DNA of 64,000 nt, from NCBI GenBank assembly GCA_024169445.1, contig JALKFA010000002.1, forward strand, positions 88,285 through 152,284, in the 5' to 3' direction. Source of the DNA: Buttiauxella agrestis ATCC 33320 (GTDB lineage: Bacteria; Pseudomonadota; Gammaproteobacteria; Enterobacterales; Enterobacteriaceae). A program made the position numbers and the translations under genes. Numbering within the stretch: the stretch's first letter is position 1; each line of letters begins with the position of its first letter. The notes under the pieces were generated by a model that had not been told where the DNA came from, did no database searches, and saw only the letters and a list, made by a program, of their open reading frames with translations. Shown here in pieces: positions 27,801 to 35,841 of this stretch.

Positions 27801-29697
27801 TACCCCATTCGTTGATCATAGTTTTCGAATAATAGGGATGATCTGGGTAAGGGAAAGTATAGCAATATTCCTGAATAATTTCGTATTCTGAACCCGCTGC
27901 AGAGATCTCCCGGTTCTGGCGACCGAGATTATCGTAACCATAAGATGCCGTAATACCATCATTATCAGTGATACTCCACTGGCATCCATTATATAAAGAC
28001 GTAGTTATAGCATTTGTTGATTGAGTTGAATCATGTCCCGTAAGCTGTATTGAGCAAGTAATAATCCCTGCCGAAAGCGAATAGGTGTAATCAGTCCTTT
28101 TTGTCTTGCCTTCATTCGCCTCGTATACATATTTATCAATTTTGCAAGCCAGTTGACCATTTAGTACGGAATCGGCATCTTCGTAATAACTTGTCGCAGT
28201 AATCAAATTATCGTTGAAATTCGACTCGGATTGTACAACTAATTTACTGAATTTTGTATTTACTGGTATAGCTTGGTATTTATAATTCGTTATTTTATCT
28301 CGACAAATTTCATCAGAAGTGCGTTGCACCGTCTGTTTTATATAACGAACAAATTGTCCGAAAGGGTCTGCCGGGCAGTTCTCTTCTCCATCAGATTCAT
28401 AATAAGTTGTGAAGGTTTCAATCCCTGTAGCATCAATAGAGTAGGTTTCATTACCATATTCATCACTCTCAGTTATATTGAGTTCGGAACGGCAGGCATC
28501 ATTCTTCTCATAAATCGTCTCAACAGATCTAGGGATCTCGAGATTTGCAGGCTGCGCATAGTAGTCCCCAGATACTTCATTATAAGTGCTATTATGAGTT
28601 AACGAGCATTCACCTTCTAAGAATACTTCCGAAATAGTTAAGTGAAAACGATTATAAGTTGTTGTGCGAGTGTTTATACTAGTTCCTTCAGGGGTTTCCA
28701 GTATTTCCTTCCCCCAATAATTATATTCACCCTCGCAATAATGTAAATTGTCTTCACTTTCACTTGGGTCACCATAATTGAAAGGGTAACCTGAAAAATT
28801 TGTATCCGAAGAGTATTGGTATGAGAATGCAGTTCTTTCTCCATCGTTTCCTGGCAGAAGTTCATAGCGCGTTACATAAGGCAGGTATCCTGTTGATGAC
28901 AGCGCCCCAACGAGATGCCCCTCTGGAAGGTAACTGACAAGAACCTTGCCTCCCATTGGGTTCTCGACAGTACTGATAGCAAGGAAATCTGTCTCATATG
29001 AAAATCTGGTTACTAGAGGAGGTTCTTTCTGATCGTATGCTAACGCGAGTGAGCAAAGATTATCGCCAAGGCGGTCAGTTAGATCGTATTCAAGTTCATC
29101 ATTGTTAGCCGTATGAACAAAAATTTTACTGATTACACCATCACTATTTAAGCTCACAAACCGGATCCTCTTAACACTCTCACTATCAGTAATCGACTCC
29201 GGGAGTGTTTTAGATCCAAAACTTTGGTAATTGATATCAAAGTACTGACCATTTTCATACTGAATACGTGTTAGCTGGAAGGGATCACCGTCGGATATGC
29301 GTGTTAAGGTCTCAATAATGCCACTCTTATAGATAATACATACTGTTCTGTCATCAATCCTTTGAGCAAAAACGTCGTTAAGTTTTCTATCCGTTAACTG
29401 TAATTGGCTGTCTGTCTCATTGACCTGATATGTTTCTCCTGTAGATAATGTTAATGTTGGAGACTGTGGATTAACTAAAACATCAATATATTGACTTAAT
29501 CCGGTCAACCCCCATCCCATACCATAACCGGAGTCATATTTATTCATCATTGAAAAAGAAAGACTAATAGATCTAGATAAGTCATTGTCTAAAACACAAT
29601 GTAATTCTACAAGTGGCAAGGAAATACCATATTGGCCAGTCCGCAGATCAACGCCGCCTTGAAGAAAAGATGTGAAATTAAAAGCATTAGAGTGCAT
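24871..29697 (-). CDS. Giant RHS-repeat protein, polymorphic-toxin type
   Basis: A 1608-residue protein and the last gene of a six-gene operon. The opening MHSNAFNFTSFLQGGVDLRT is typical of a Pseudomonas-like RHS subgroup without a signal peptide. Residues about 270-1330 are dozens of YD/RHS repeats (YDSFGRMNSITIYEDD, YDNLNRIVKRTTC) that would fold into a hollow cocoon. The core ends at about 1350-1395 with GLNPYCYCLGDPINSSDPSG, after which RHS proteins normally release a variable toxin tip. Here the tip is about 215 residues: a hydrophobic glycine/alanine-rich stretch (VVSAGLGVCVSLVSLLAAPF, SLAIGTAVTTAVLGTISSSL), then a soluble end (THNRDVTKYLANPLFKTIPS) with no recognised catalytic motif. 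No immunity gene follows, only IS debris. AT-rich codons suggest foreign origin. It is probably a host- or competitor-directed effector. Confidence 0.8.
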   Translation of the reverse strand: MHSNAFNFTSFLQGGVDLRTGQYGISLPLVELHCVLDNDLSRSISLSFSMMNKYDSGYGMGWGLTGLSQYIDVLVNPQSPTLTLSTGETYQVNETDSQLQLTDRKLNDVFAQRIDDRTVCIIYKSGIIETLTRISDGDPFQLTRIQYENGQYFDINYQSFGSKTLPESITDSESVKRIRFVSLNSDGVISKIFVHTANNDELEYDLTDRLGDNLCSLALAYDQKEPPLVTRFSYETDFLAISTVENPMGGKVLVSYLPEGHLVGALSSTGYLPYVTRYELLPGNDGERTAFSYQYSSDTNFSGYPFNYGDPSESEDNLHYCEGEYNYWGKEILETPEGTSINTRTTTYNRFHLTISEVFLEGECSLTHNSTYNEVSGDYYAQPANLEIPRSVETIYEKNDACRSELNITESDEYGNETYSIDATGIETFTTYYESDGEENCPADPFGQFVRYIKQTVQRTSDEICRDKITNYKYQAIPVNTKFSKLVVQSESNFNDNLITATSYYEDADSVLNGQLACKIDKYVYEANEGKTKRTDYTYSLSAGIITCSIQLTGHDSTQSTNAITTSLYNGCQWSITDNDGITASYGYDNLGRQNREISAAGSEYEIIQEYCYTFPYPDHPYYSKTMINEWGIAQRTSFDGFGKELFIESQDDDGTFIDATSYDGTYQKVSSKSYDFRGRLVEEIDFDYSGGINVVTQTRTYLYDDWGEKCETHYNDGVVEKTIIDPILMTKTEGKCDADGNSLSVTRNTFNNFKKPSFIDILKEDQQTIYARTNVKFDGFGRPISLLNPAGFEVKVEGYDSFDRPLKLTYFDGTCYSLSYCDSSSENLVTSIEALIDGKNVMLGERQFDGLEREKFRCVSSVQRQINYQSGSIYPSSVVNGRNQQINFVFIPEIHKVSSISVPCEDNSSEMVVASFEFSNNNNPTIPAGVKLSARTQTNKYTYHYTETGRPVEVNNDVNNLQSENINHDDFTLNGVALSSNIYGNLISQSFDSFGRQISTDDGGTHATNTYDSFGRMNSITIYEDDLLIQQTLIEYDFYSRESEREIVRNDGIMEICYEYDNLNRIVKRTTCCDNIENLVENFQYDSRNRISAYHIENGYQSSCLPKNENGKEIIGQMFEYDSLNSITCIKTYFPSNEVDEATFTYHERRLVKISHSLNTGENAYPSYINVDLDDDGNITSMSGPDFSREFRYSALNRIDSCDNSNYNYDAYGRLISLGSVQRQYRGGYICGDNGDDGEYHYMFHSGIPVSERGDSTNFYSVDKSGSVVQINNIDNSNTVRYTPYGNASTRSEIGFNGERVESISGGYILGNGVRLYLPEISQFTSMDLLSPFSSGGLNPYCYCLGDPINSSDPSGYTPDMDVVSAGLGVCVSLVSLLAAPFTGGSSLAIGTAVTTAVLGTISSSLKLASELSDNKTQAAKLKKASVGFNIASSLTNFMGVTAGIGEEIIASSTKQFTSSHKLTLGKPGRDKDSILIPTKKMPGYSSDEALTQLGSGRNITRNDPLRAGIKMKSTHNRDVTKYLANPLFKTIPSVEYEKVIGRLMLKTTHTRGSIKGVNSYFTFRNIAKDSFSFARTGSNAVYSVVDGLNDIQEVNEECNAERASSF

Positions 29698-29751
29698 AGT
29701 ATTACCATATAAGTTGAAACCCTCGACACGCAGGGAAGAGGGTTGAATGAA

Positions 29752-30696
29752 TTAGTTGTTATCTCTGATATCAATGTCCGAAGCGTTATCTACTGAATAA
29801 ATGACAAAATTTGACGTACAACCATATTCGTCGATTATGACCAAGTCACATGGAGAATCAGGAGATGGACTATCAAGATAATGTCCGTCTGTGTTAGCAT
29901 AAGTTCCCCTGATAATAGATTCACCATCTTGGATAATAACGGTGTCCCCAAAATCTACGGAGTTACTAACCCCTAGACCAGCGTAAAGAAATTCTGTATA
30001 ACCATGCATTAATGCACAAGCCCAGTCACTGGGATCAGCCCCCGCTTTAGAGGTTCCAATATTGACAACACTATTGCCTATGTAATCAGGGAAAATATAA
30101 GATTTAATTGATAGGGAGTTTGGCAAAGTCCAGTAGACAACAGTCAAGTTTTCATATTGATCTTTGCCTATTTCATTATGTAAGATCATGTCTTCTTGAC
30201 GCTCTAACTCGTCAGAATAAATGAAATATGGCATCGTGGGTTTGATAGTCACATAACTATAGTTATATGTTGAGTTGCCGCTCCGGTATAAGACGCCATT
30301 AACATTAATGCTAGCTTCAAAATCCTGAGGTTCAAGAGTTGCATCAGTAGTACTTAGATAGAAATACAAATCCTGGGTGTCCTCGAGTGTCTGATTTGTT
30401 GGATTTACACTCGTACCTTCCGTATTATTCAAACCACAAAGACCAAACGTATACCCATTGTACTCACTTGAACTTGACCAACCAGTGATCATTACATTCT
30501 GATTTTTGTTCACAATTTGCAGGCTGTTTAATTCTTCTTGAGTCAATGGTGTGCTGGCCCCGTCAACCTGTTTTTCAAGTGATACCCGTAATTTCACCTG
30601 GTGAAGTCCATTAGCATATAATTGTGCAGAACCTTGTAAATCGTGCCCATTAATATCGACTGGATTGAACTTGAAGGTTTTAATTGTGGTACTCAT
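29752..30696 (-). CDS. Unknown beta-rich protein of the RHS operon (314 aa)
   Basis: A soluble 314-residue protein without a signal peptide, rich in tyrosine, asparagine and serine and probably all-beta. The N-terminal part (residues 1-60: YANGLHQVKLRVSLEKQVDG, then STPLTQEELNSLQIV) resembles a domain I associate with Pseudomonas proteins encoded next to RHS genes. Later segments are WSSSSEYNGYTFGLCGLNN (70-90) and a C-terminal GCTSNFVIYSVDN. It starts after GAGGAAAGAG, 15 bases after the preceding stop and 54 bases before the RHS gene. It is likely a partner, chaperone or binding component of the RHS protein. No firm family. Confidence 0.6.
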   Translation of the reverse strand: MSTTIKTFKFNPVDINGHDLQGSAQLYANGLHQVKLRVSLEKQVDGASTPLTQEELNSLQIVNKNQNVMITGWSSSSEYNGYTFGLCGLNNTEGTSVNPTNQTLEDTQDLYFYLSTTDATLEPQDFEASINVNGVLYRSGNSTYNYSYVTIKPTMPYFIYSDELERQEDMILHNEIGKDQYENLTVVYWTLPNSLSIKSYIFPDYIGNSVVNIGTSKAGADPSDWACALMHGYTEFLYAGLGVSNSVDFGDTVIIQDGESIIRGTYANTDGHYLDSPSPDSPCDLVIIDEYGCTSNFVIYSVDNASDIDIRDNN

Positions 30697-30711
30697 TCTC
30701 TTTCCTCAGAT

Positions 30712-31248
30712 TTATAACTTACTAATTAATGAAAAACCATAAAATGGGATGCTGATATCATCGTGAAACTTCATAAAATAACTAGTGTCCTGCGTAAATG
30801 AACTGACTTTATCCTTTACCAAACGGGCAAGCTCAGGAGAAGTCTCATAAAAGAAGTGTTTAATATTTCTGTTGTCATTAACATATGTCAAAACAAGATT
30901 GTATAGAGCCTTGCTAAATGCAGAAATTGTTCCAATATCAATTAGAGGCATAACTTTCAATTCATTATTATCACATACAGTGAAGACCTTGATAACTCGA
31001 TAGCTCTTTCCAAAGGTAATAGATTGCTCCGTCCCAAAGTTTAAGTGATTGTCACTGTACGAGTTATCACCTGCATTATTTGAAGGGTAGAGAAGTTCCA
31101 TAATATATTTTCTCCCATTAAAGATGAATGGAATGTAGTCATGAAATTGACTCATGGTTACCACACTACCCATCCAATTAATACTATGTTCATTTTTAAA
31201 TAGGGTCTCATTTTGTTTAGTGCTTAATCTTGTCATGTAAATAGTCAC
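30712..31248 (-). CDS. Unknown 178-aa protein, candidate acyl- or protein-modifying partner
   Basis: A 178-residue soluble protein lying between the acyl carrier protein and the RHS-side genes. The predicted pattern is an alpha/beta mix: KYIMELLYPSNN, SYRVIKVFTVCDNNELKVMP, then a long helix (ISAFSKALYNLVLTYVNDN), a strand (IKHFFYETSPELARLVKDKV) and a closing strand (IPFYGFSLISK). This layout is compatible with an N-acyltransferase-like fold, but the defining motifs of HlyC-type toxin acyltransferases are not visible. The position suggests it uses the acyl chain made by the upstream genes; that is inference from neighbours only. No family recognised. The ribosome binding site is weak. Confidence 0.55.
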   Translation of the reverse strand: MTIYMTRLSTKQNETLFKNEHSINWMGSVVTMSQFHDYIPFIFNGRKYIMELLYPSNNAGDNSYSDNHLNFGTEQSITFGKSYRVIKVFTVCDNNELKVMPLIDIGTISAFSKALYNLVLTYVNDNRNIKHFFYETSPELARLVKDKVSSFTQDTSYFMKFHDDISIPFYGFSLISKL

Positions 31249-31284
31249 TCAATTAGTTATACAATTACTTTTCAACTGTGTTGT

Positions 31285-31533
31285 TCATCCTGCAAGGTGA
31301 TTTGCAAGGCTCAGTGGTGTCATTTGCATTATTTTTGGGGGGACTTTTTGAAAGAGATCTATGCCATAATTATCCTTTAATATAATTTGTAATTCTATAA
31401 AATCCATGCTATCAATCAGCAGTTCTGTAAATGTTTTATCTTGTGTAATTTCATCCGGCTTTAACTTTCCTTCTTTAACCCTTCGGATGAAAGATAATAA
31501 AAGATCAACAAGACCCCGCTCTAATTTTCCCAT
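31285..31533 (-). CDS. Acyl carrier protein
   Basis: An 82-residue carrier protein of the usual four-helix plan, acidic in the second half. The phosphopantetheine attachment serine sits in LLIDSMDFIELQIILKDNYG (residues about 36-55), matching the D-S-x-x-x/F-x-E-L signature. It would hold growing acyl chains as thioesters after activation by a host phosphopantetheinyl transferase. GGAGT precedes the ATG. Its start lies inside the end of the dehydratase gene (29-base overlap), so translation is probably coupled. It is diverged from housekeeping AcpP and dedicated to this operon. Confidence 0.85.
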   Translation of the reverse strand: MGKLERGLVDLLLSFIRRVKEGKLKPDEITQDKTFTELLIDSMDFIELQIILKDNYGIDLFQKVPPKIMQMTPLSLANHLAG

Positions 31534-32224
31534 TTAATACTCCGAACATATGTGAAGATGTTATATTTCCACGTCTGCTTCTGGCCTGACAGAAGATGAA
31601 CCCATCCCAACCGTTGAACGATGATGGACGTACCGATAAAGAGTTCTCAACGCTGATATTATCCTCTAAAGCCTGATTCTTATGATTAATAGTCAGTGTA
31701 TTACTCATATGAACCAGCCTTCCAGTTTCAAGAAGTTCCTCTCCATTTATTCCCAATATTAACGCTGATTTACATAGATGAAGCAAATCACGAAACATCA
31801 TCGCCTCAGTGAATAATAATGGGGATGAGAACATTTTGGGGAGAGATGTTTTGAGTCTGAATTCACTATAATCCAGTACAGTGGTGCCTAAATCATGCTC
31901 ATATGAATACTGTGAAAGGGAGTTATCCATTTTCCCATGGATGCTGCATTCATTATCATCACAAGAAATCAAGTATATATTGTTTTTTTCATTATGCTGA
32001 CATAATGACTCATTAGTCTTGATATTTTTTTGGAACAATAAATTTAATCTTGAAAAATTATAATGATTTATAAAGTCCTCTTTCAGTAGAGCACCTGATA
32101 GCATTCCAGGTACGACTATATTCTCACCACTCGTTTTAATTAATTTGTTTTTTTGATGAATAGGATTATTGTCTCCGCTGAAATCTAACCAGTTTTCGAT
32201 CTCATTCTCAGTAAATTCGATCAT
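31505..32224 (-). CDS. MaoC-like hot-dog dehydratase/hydratase
   Basis: A 239-residue protein. The hydratase signature is FSGDNNPIHQKN at residues 15-26, with the catalytic aspartate and histidine of R-specific enoyl hydratases/dehydratases of the MaoC type, followed by VVPGMLSGALLKEDF, the helix that lines the acyl tunnel. The remaining 170 residues would be a second, degenerate hot-dog half. It should interconvert 3-hydroxyacyl and trans-2-enoyl chains on the carrier protein. The start codon overlaps the stop of the ketoacyl synthase (ATGA, 32221-32224), and its end overlaps the carrier protein start. The pairing with synthase and carrier indicates tailored acyl-chain formation. Confidence 0.75.
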   Translation of the reverse strand: MIEFTENEIENWLDFSGDNNPIHQKNKLIKTSGENIVVPGMLSGALLKEDFINHYNFSRLNLLFQKNIKTNESLCQHNEKNNIYLISCDDNECSIHGKMDNSLSQYSYEHDLGTTVLDYSEFRLKTSLPKMFSSPLLFTEAMMFRDLLHLCKSALILGINGEELLETGRLVHMSNTLTINHKNQALEDNISVENSLSVRPSSFNGWDGFIFCQARSRRGNITSSHMFGVLNGKIRAGSC

Positions 32225-33474
32225 TGTAAGGCTCCAATGATTAACGCACTATTATGCCCACCAAAACCTGAATTTAGATTCAGACAATATTCAGGAGATA
32301 CCTTTAAATGGTTGTTGGGTAGGTAATTCAGGTCGCATAAAGGATCCGAGATTGTCATGTTAATAGTGCCGGGTACAATACCTGTACTCATGGATTTCAG
32401 GCAGAAAATGCTTTCCAGCGCACCACTTGCTCCAATCAAATGACCTGTATACGATTTCGTACTGGAAATAGGGATGTTATAAGCCTGCTTCCCGAATACA
32501 CTTTTAATTGTGCGTGTTTCATGAAGGTCATTACTTTGCGTTGACGTTCCATGCGCATTAATATATCTAATTTGGTTCTTGTCTAATCCAGAATCAGAAA
32601 GCGCAAGATCAATGCTCCGAGCTCTTGAGAGCACACAATCACCCAGTCCGATAAAGCTTACAGCATCACACTGATAGCCATATCCTAATACTTCACCTAG
32701 AATTACTGCATTCCGTCTTTTAGCGGATTCATATTCCTCTAAAACAAGTACTGCAGCCCCCTCAGATAAAACAAATCCACTTCTGTTCGCACTAAAAGGA
32801 CAACTTGCAAGGCCTGGATATCTTTGTTCTTTAGATAATGCTTGTAAGATATCTATGCTCCAAATAGATGCAGGTTGCTGTAATGCTTCCACACCTCCGG
32901 CAAGCATCATATCAACAGTCCCTCGCTGGATTTCTCGAAATGCTTGCCCTATAGCCATTGACCCGCTGGCACAAGCCGCCATGACAGTGCTTTGATAACC
33001 TCTGAGGTTATAATTAATTGCGCATGCGGTGGCTGCACTACTAGGCATTGACTTTAGATTGCTAAATGGTAGAGCAGAGTTTTTTCTTTTATGAAGAATC
33101 CCGCATTCTATACTGGCATCCGATCCGGCCCAACCAGAGCCAATTACAACGCCTGTCGATTCACTCGGATAGACGGAGGATAATTGTACTGTTGGAAACG
33201 CATGTTTAATGGCTTCAGACGCGGCATGCAGAACCATTAAACCCTCACGTGCTTGAGTTCGTTGCATAGTCAGATCCGCCGTTATAAGTGGCAGCTCAAC
33301 TCTTCCAAAAAACTTTGAACTAATATTATATTCAGACAAATCATAATATTTATAGCCAAGAGTCTGTCTCATTAAAGAATCCCAGATTTGATTTACATCA
33401 TTCCCGAGTGAGCATATTGCTCCATAGCCTGTTACTACGCATCGCCGTCTTAAGAGGATTTTATCTTTTTTCAT
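32221..33474 (-). CDS. Beta-ketoacyl-ACP synthase, FabF/NodE type
   Basis: A 417-residue condensing enzyme of the usual KAS II length. It retains all three catalytic residues: cysteine in MAACASGSMAIGQAF (about residue 170), histidine in YINAHGTSTQSND (about 305) and histidine in SYTGHLIGASGALES (about 340), plus the C-terminal NSGFGGHNSALII loop. It extends acyl chains on a carrier protein by decarboxylative condensation with malonyl-ACP. It is the first gene of the six-gene operon. The ribosome binding site is weak (AACAAG). The same trio of synthase, dehydratase and carrier without reductases resembles the NodE/NodF logic, where a dedicated pair makes special fatty acids. Substrate is unknown. 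Confidence 0.88.
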   Translation of the reverse strand: MKKDKILLRRRCVVTGYGAICSLGNDVNQIWDSLMRQTLGYKYYDLSEYNISSKFFGRVELPLITADLTMQRTQAREGLMVLHAASEAIKHAFPTVQLSSVYPSESTGVVIGSGWAGSDASIECGILHKRKNSALPFSNLKSMPSSAATACAINYNLRGYQSTVMAACASGSMAIGQAFREIQRGTVDMMLAGGVEALQQPASIWSIDILQALSKEQRYPGLASCPFSANRSGFVLSEGAAVLVLEEYESAKRRNAVILGEVLGYGYQCDAVSFIGLGDCVLSRARSIDLALSDSGLDKNQIRYINAHGTSTQSNDLHETRTIKSVFGKQAYNIPISSTKSYTGHLIGASGALESIFCLKSMSTGIVPGTINMTISDPLCDLNYLPNNHLKVSPEYCLNLNSGFGGHNSALIIGALQ

Positions 33475-33867
33475 TCTTGTTATTCATTAGTAATAAATAA
33501 TTCATCATCTAGCTTTGAACAAGCTAAACCGATGATGGCTGATTTCCTTCTTGATTTTATATATCATGCGATAAAATATCTTTATTAAAAAATGTCAATT
33601 TTGAACTTCCTATCAAAGGATGTATTTCTAACTCCACAATATAATAAATCATCAGGAAACTTAGGGCAGAGATTAATCATTTCTTAACTAAAAAATAGGA
33701 TTTCGGATTAGAATGTAGAGTAATGCTTAATCGCCATGGATAATCTAGACCCTTCCGAATCGTTGACAATATTGGTTTTCGTATTAAGCCGGTGGCATCT
33801 GATAGCTCGAACCATGCCGACGCCTACAGTTATAAATCATTTTGATGTAATCAAAGAATCAATCTTA
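33475..33867. other. Promoter region of the RHS operon
   Basis: An AT-rich, gene-free stretch upstream of the ketoacyl synthase. The operon promoter must lie here, on the minus strand; several TATAAT-like hexamers exist and none can be preferred. The repeat at 33868 follows. Confidence 0.4.
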
Positions 33868-33978
33868 GTGGCGATTACGTCTGGTGCAATAGTCTTAAGT
33901 TAGGGTCCGGAAAATACCGCTAATTACGCACAGTCGACACTGCATTGTGCATGAACATCCTTAGCGTAGGATATTTAA
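33868..33978. repeat. Third, partial copy of the 8-kb repeat element
   Basis: Same orientation as the copies at 8041 and 8404 and matching the segment 8140-8252: ATTACGTCTG, AATAGTCTTAAGTTAGGG (AATAACCTTAAGCTGGGG in copy 1), CAGTCGACAC and GTAGGATAT. On the minus strand the eight codons ending in the stop differ from copy 1 only at synonymous positions (AGG/AGA, TTA/CTA, TTA/TTG, CAT/CAC). With the other two copies, it brackets the cargo between 8 and 34 kb. Confidence 0.65.
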
Positions 33979-34141
33979 TGGCATGGTCAGCCCAGCATCC
34001 GTATAGGTTTTCATGTTTTTAAGCACATCAGCACAGTACTGCACGTGTTTTATCTTTCAGCTACCGGTAGCCATGCTTGTTTACGGCATCGCCGTGAAAT
34101 CAGGGCTGAATGAGGCCCCCTTCTTGTTGTGGATCACAAAA

Positions 34142-34980
34142 TCAGGACACCGGAATAACCTGTTTCCACTTTTCTTCATGCAAGTAAGGCGATAAACCAC
34201 CATTGTTAGTATGAGGGCGGTACACATTGTAATAACCATTCATCCATTGGTTTACTTCGCGCACTGCATGGCCAACATCACCATAACCACCTTTGGGAAG
34301 CCATTCACTTTTAAAGCTGCGAAAGACTCTTTCCATCAGTGAATTATCCAGGCAATTCCCTCTGCGACTCATACTTTGCATTACTCCATAACGCCAGAGT
34401 AACTTTCTGTATTTATTGCTTTTATATTGAACCCCTTGATCTGAACGAAACAACAGACGGCCATCACGCGGTCGTGTTTCCAGGGCATTACGCAAAGCCC
34501 TGCACACCAAATCAGCATCGGCTGTTAATGAGAGGGCTGAACCGACAATCCGGCGTGAATATAAATCAACGACAAGCGCGAGATAGCACCATTTGTTCTG
34601 CAGGCGAATAAAGCTGATGTCGCCGCACCAGACACGGTTTGGTGCAACGGGGTTAAACTGCCGATTCAATAAATTTGGCAATGCCGGATTATTCTCTTCG
34701 TTTACCCGATAGCGATGTTTAACTGGTTGACAACTTATCAGTCCACATTCCTGCATCAGCCGTCGAGCCTGCCTCAACGCCACTCTGGCGCAGCATCTGG
34801 CTGATTGCCCGACTACCTGCAGCGTAACGACTGAGCGCATGAAATGCTCTTACCCGACTGCGTAATTCAATTCTCTGCACATCAACGGGATACTTTATCT
34901 GCGCGTAATAAACGCTACGGTGAACACCGAATAAATGACAAAGAACCCGTACTGGCCATTTTGCTTTCAGCCGTGTGATT
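34142..34980 (-). pseudogene. IS3-family OrfB, frameshifted
   Basis: The minus strand reads LKAKWPVRVLCHLFGVHRSV from 34977 to about 34800, then shifts near 34775 into [11 protein letters not shown] and the full catalytic core ([52 protein letters not shown]) down to the stop inside the left inverted repeat. All three acidic residues are present, but the frameshift separates the N-terminal helix-turn-helix. Confidence 0.8.
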
Positions 34981-35293
34981 AGCGCGATAGCTTTCCGGGG
35001 ATTTCGCTCATCAGCACGGCAGCCTGCTTTAGTATTTCTTTTTCCATTTCAAGACGCTTTATCTGGGCTTTAAGCTGCTGAATTTCCCGTTGTTCAGGTG
35101 TAATAGCATTGCCAACGGGCTCAATACCCTGAAGTTCCTGCTTATACAACCGTATCCATTTGCGCTGGTCAGGGTTGAGTTCGAGCGCCTGCGCGACTTC
35201 CCGTACATCTCGCTGGTATTTAATAACCTGCCCGATAGCTTCGAGTTTGAACTCCGGGGAAAATGTGCGCTTAGTTCGACGAGTTTCGATCAT
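34979..35293 (-). CDS. IS3-family transposase OrfA
   Basis: A 104-residue helix-turn-helix protein (KRTFSPEFKLEAIGQVIKYQ) with a leucine zipper (IQQLKAQIKRLEMEKEILKQ). Intact. Preceded by GAGGTG. It overlaps the start region of orfB as usual for frameshift-controlled IS3 elements. Confidence 0.85.
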   Translation of the reverse strand: MIETRRTKRTFSPEFKLEAIGQVIKYQRDVREVAQALELNPDQRKWIRLYKQELQGIEPVGNAITPEQREIQQLKAQIKRLEMEKEILKQAAVLMSEIPGKLSR

Positions 35294-35346
35294 GCATCAC
35301 CTCATGTTCACTGTTTTAACATTAACAGGATTTAGAGGTGTCCTGA

Positions 35347-35801
35347 ATGGCTGATCCATAACATCTACATGGTTTTACTATGCCGGTCATCCGTTATTTC
35401 CTGCTTCAGTTTATGGATAATTGCAGCAGTATGAAAATAAGTGAGAAGCTAAAAAAGTATGTTGAGAAGGAAATATCCGATATCAAGGTGTCTGGGCGGA
35501 TTGAAGAGGTGCCGCTGGGTTAAACGCTCCGGTATATCCAAGATGGAATCTTCGCCTACCGCGCCTCGTGCCCGCCCGTTCCCAACGGCATTCAGCTGAT
35601 AATGAAACCCCAAAATGAGCGGGTTTATAATGATTACTTTGAAACGAATCTGAGAAAGATGCACCTTCAAGACTGATCCCTCTGAGCTCCGGAGTGTGCC
35701 TCATCTTTTCCGGAGCCATATCACGATAAGCGTAAGCGTCCAGCGAGGGCCGTCTGGTCATAATCTGATTCATCCGACAAAGTGGTGTCCACCAAATAAG
35801 T
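35347..35801. other. Remnant zone between two insertion sequences
   Basis: No complete gene. One plus-strand stretch (about 35540-35676) reads GIFAYRASCPPVPNGIQLIM then KPQNERVYNDYFETNLRKMH, probably the end of a lost gene. GTAAGCGTCC at about 35730 resembles an IS66 terminus, as does GTAAGCGTTA at 35802, so two IS66 ends may lie side by side. Confidence 0.4.
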
Positions 35802-35841
35802 GTAAGCGTTAAGTGAACGCCGTATTGACGGCTATTTATCG

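Larger units (their letters stand above)
34142..35346 (-). mobile_element. IS3-family element, 1205 bp
   Basis: The ends TCAGGACACCGGAATAACCT (left) and, reversed, TCAGGACACCTCTAAATCCT (right) form inverted repeats. No matching target duplication is seen, so flanks may have been rearranged. It carries an intact orfA and a frameshifted orfB. Confidence 0.8.

Noticed and set aside
30712-31248. 178-aa protein as an HlyC-type toxin acyltransferase
   Set aside because: Context invites this, but the conserved histidine and aspartate segments of that family could not be found, so only a neutral call is given.
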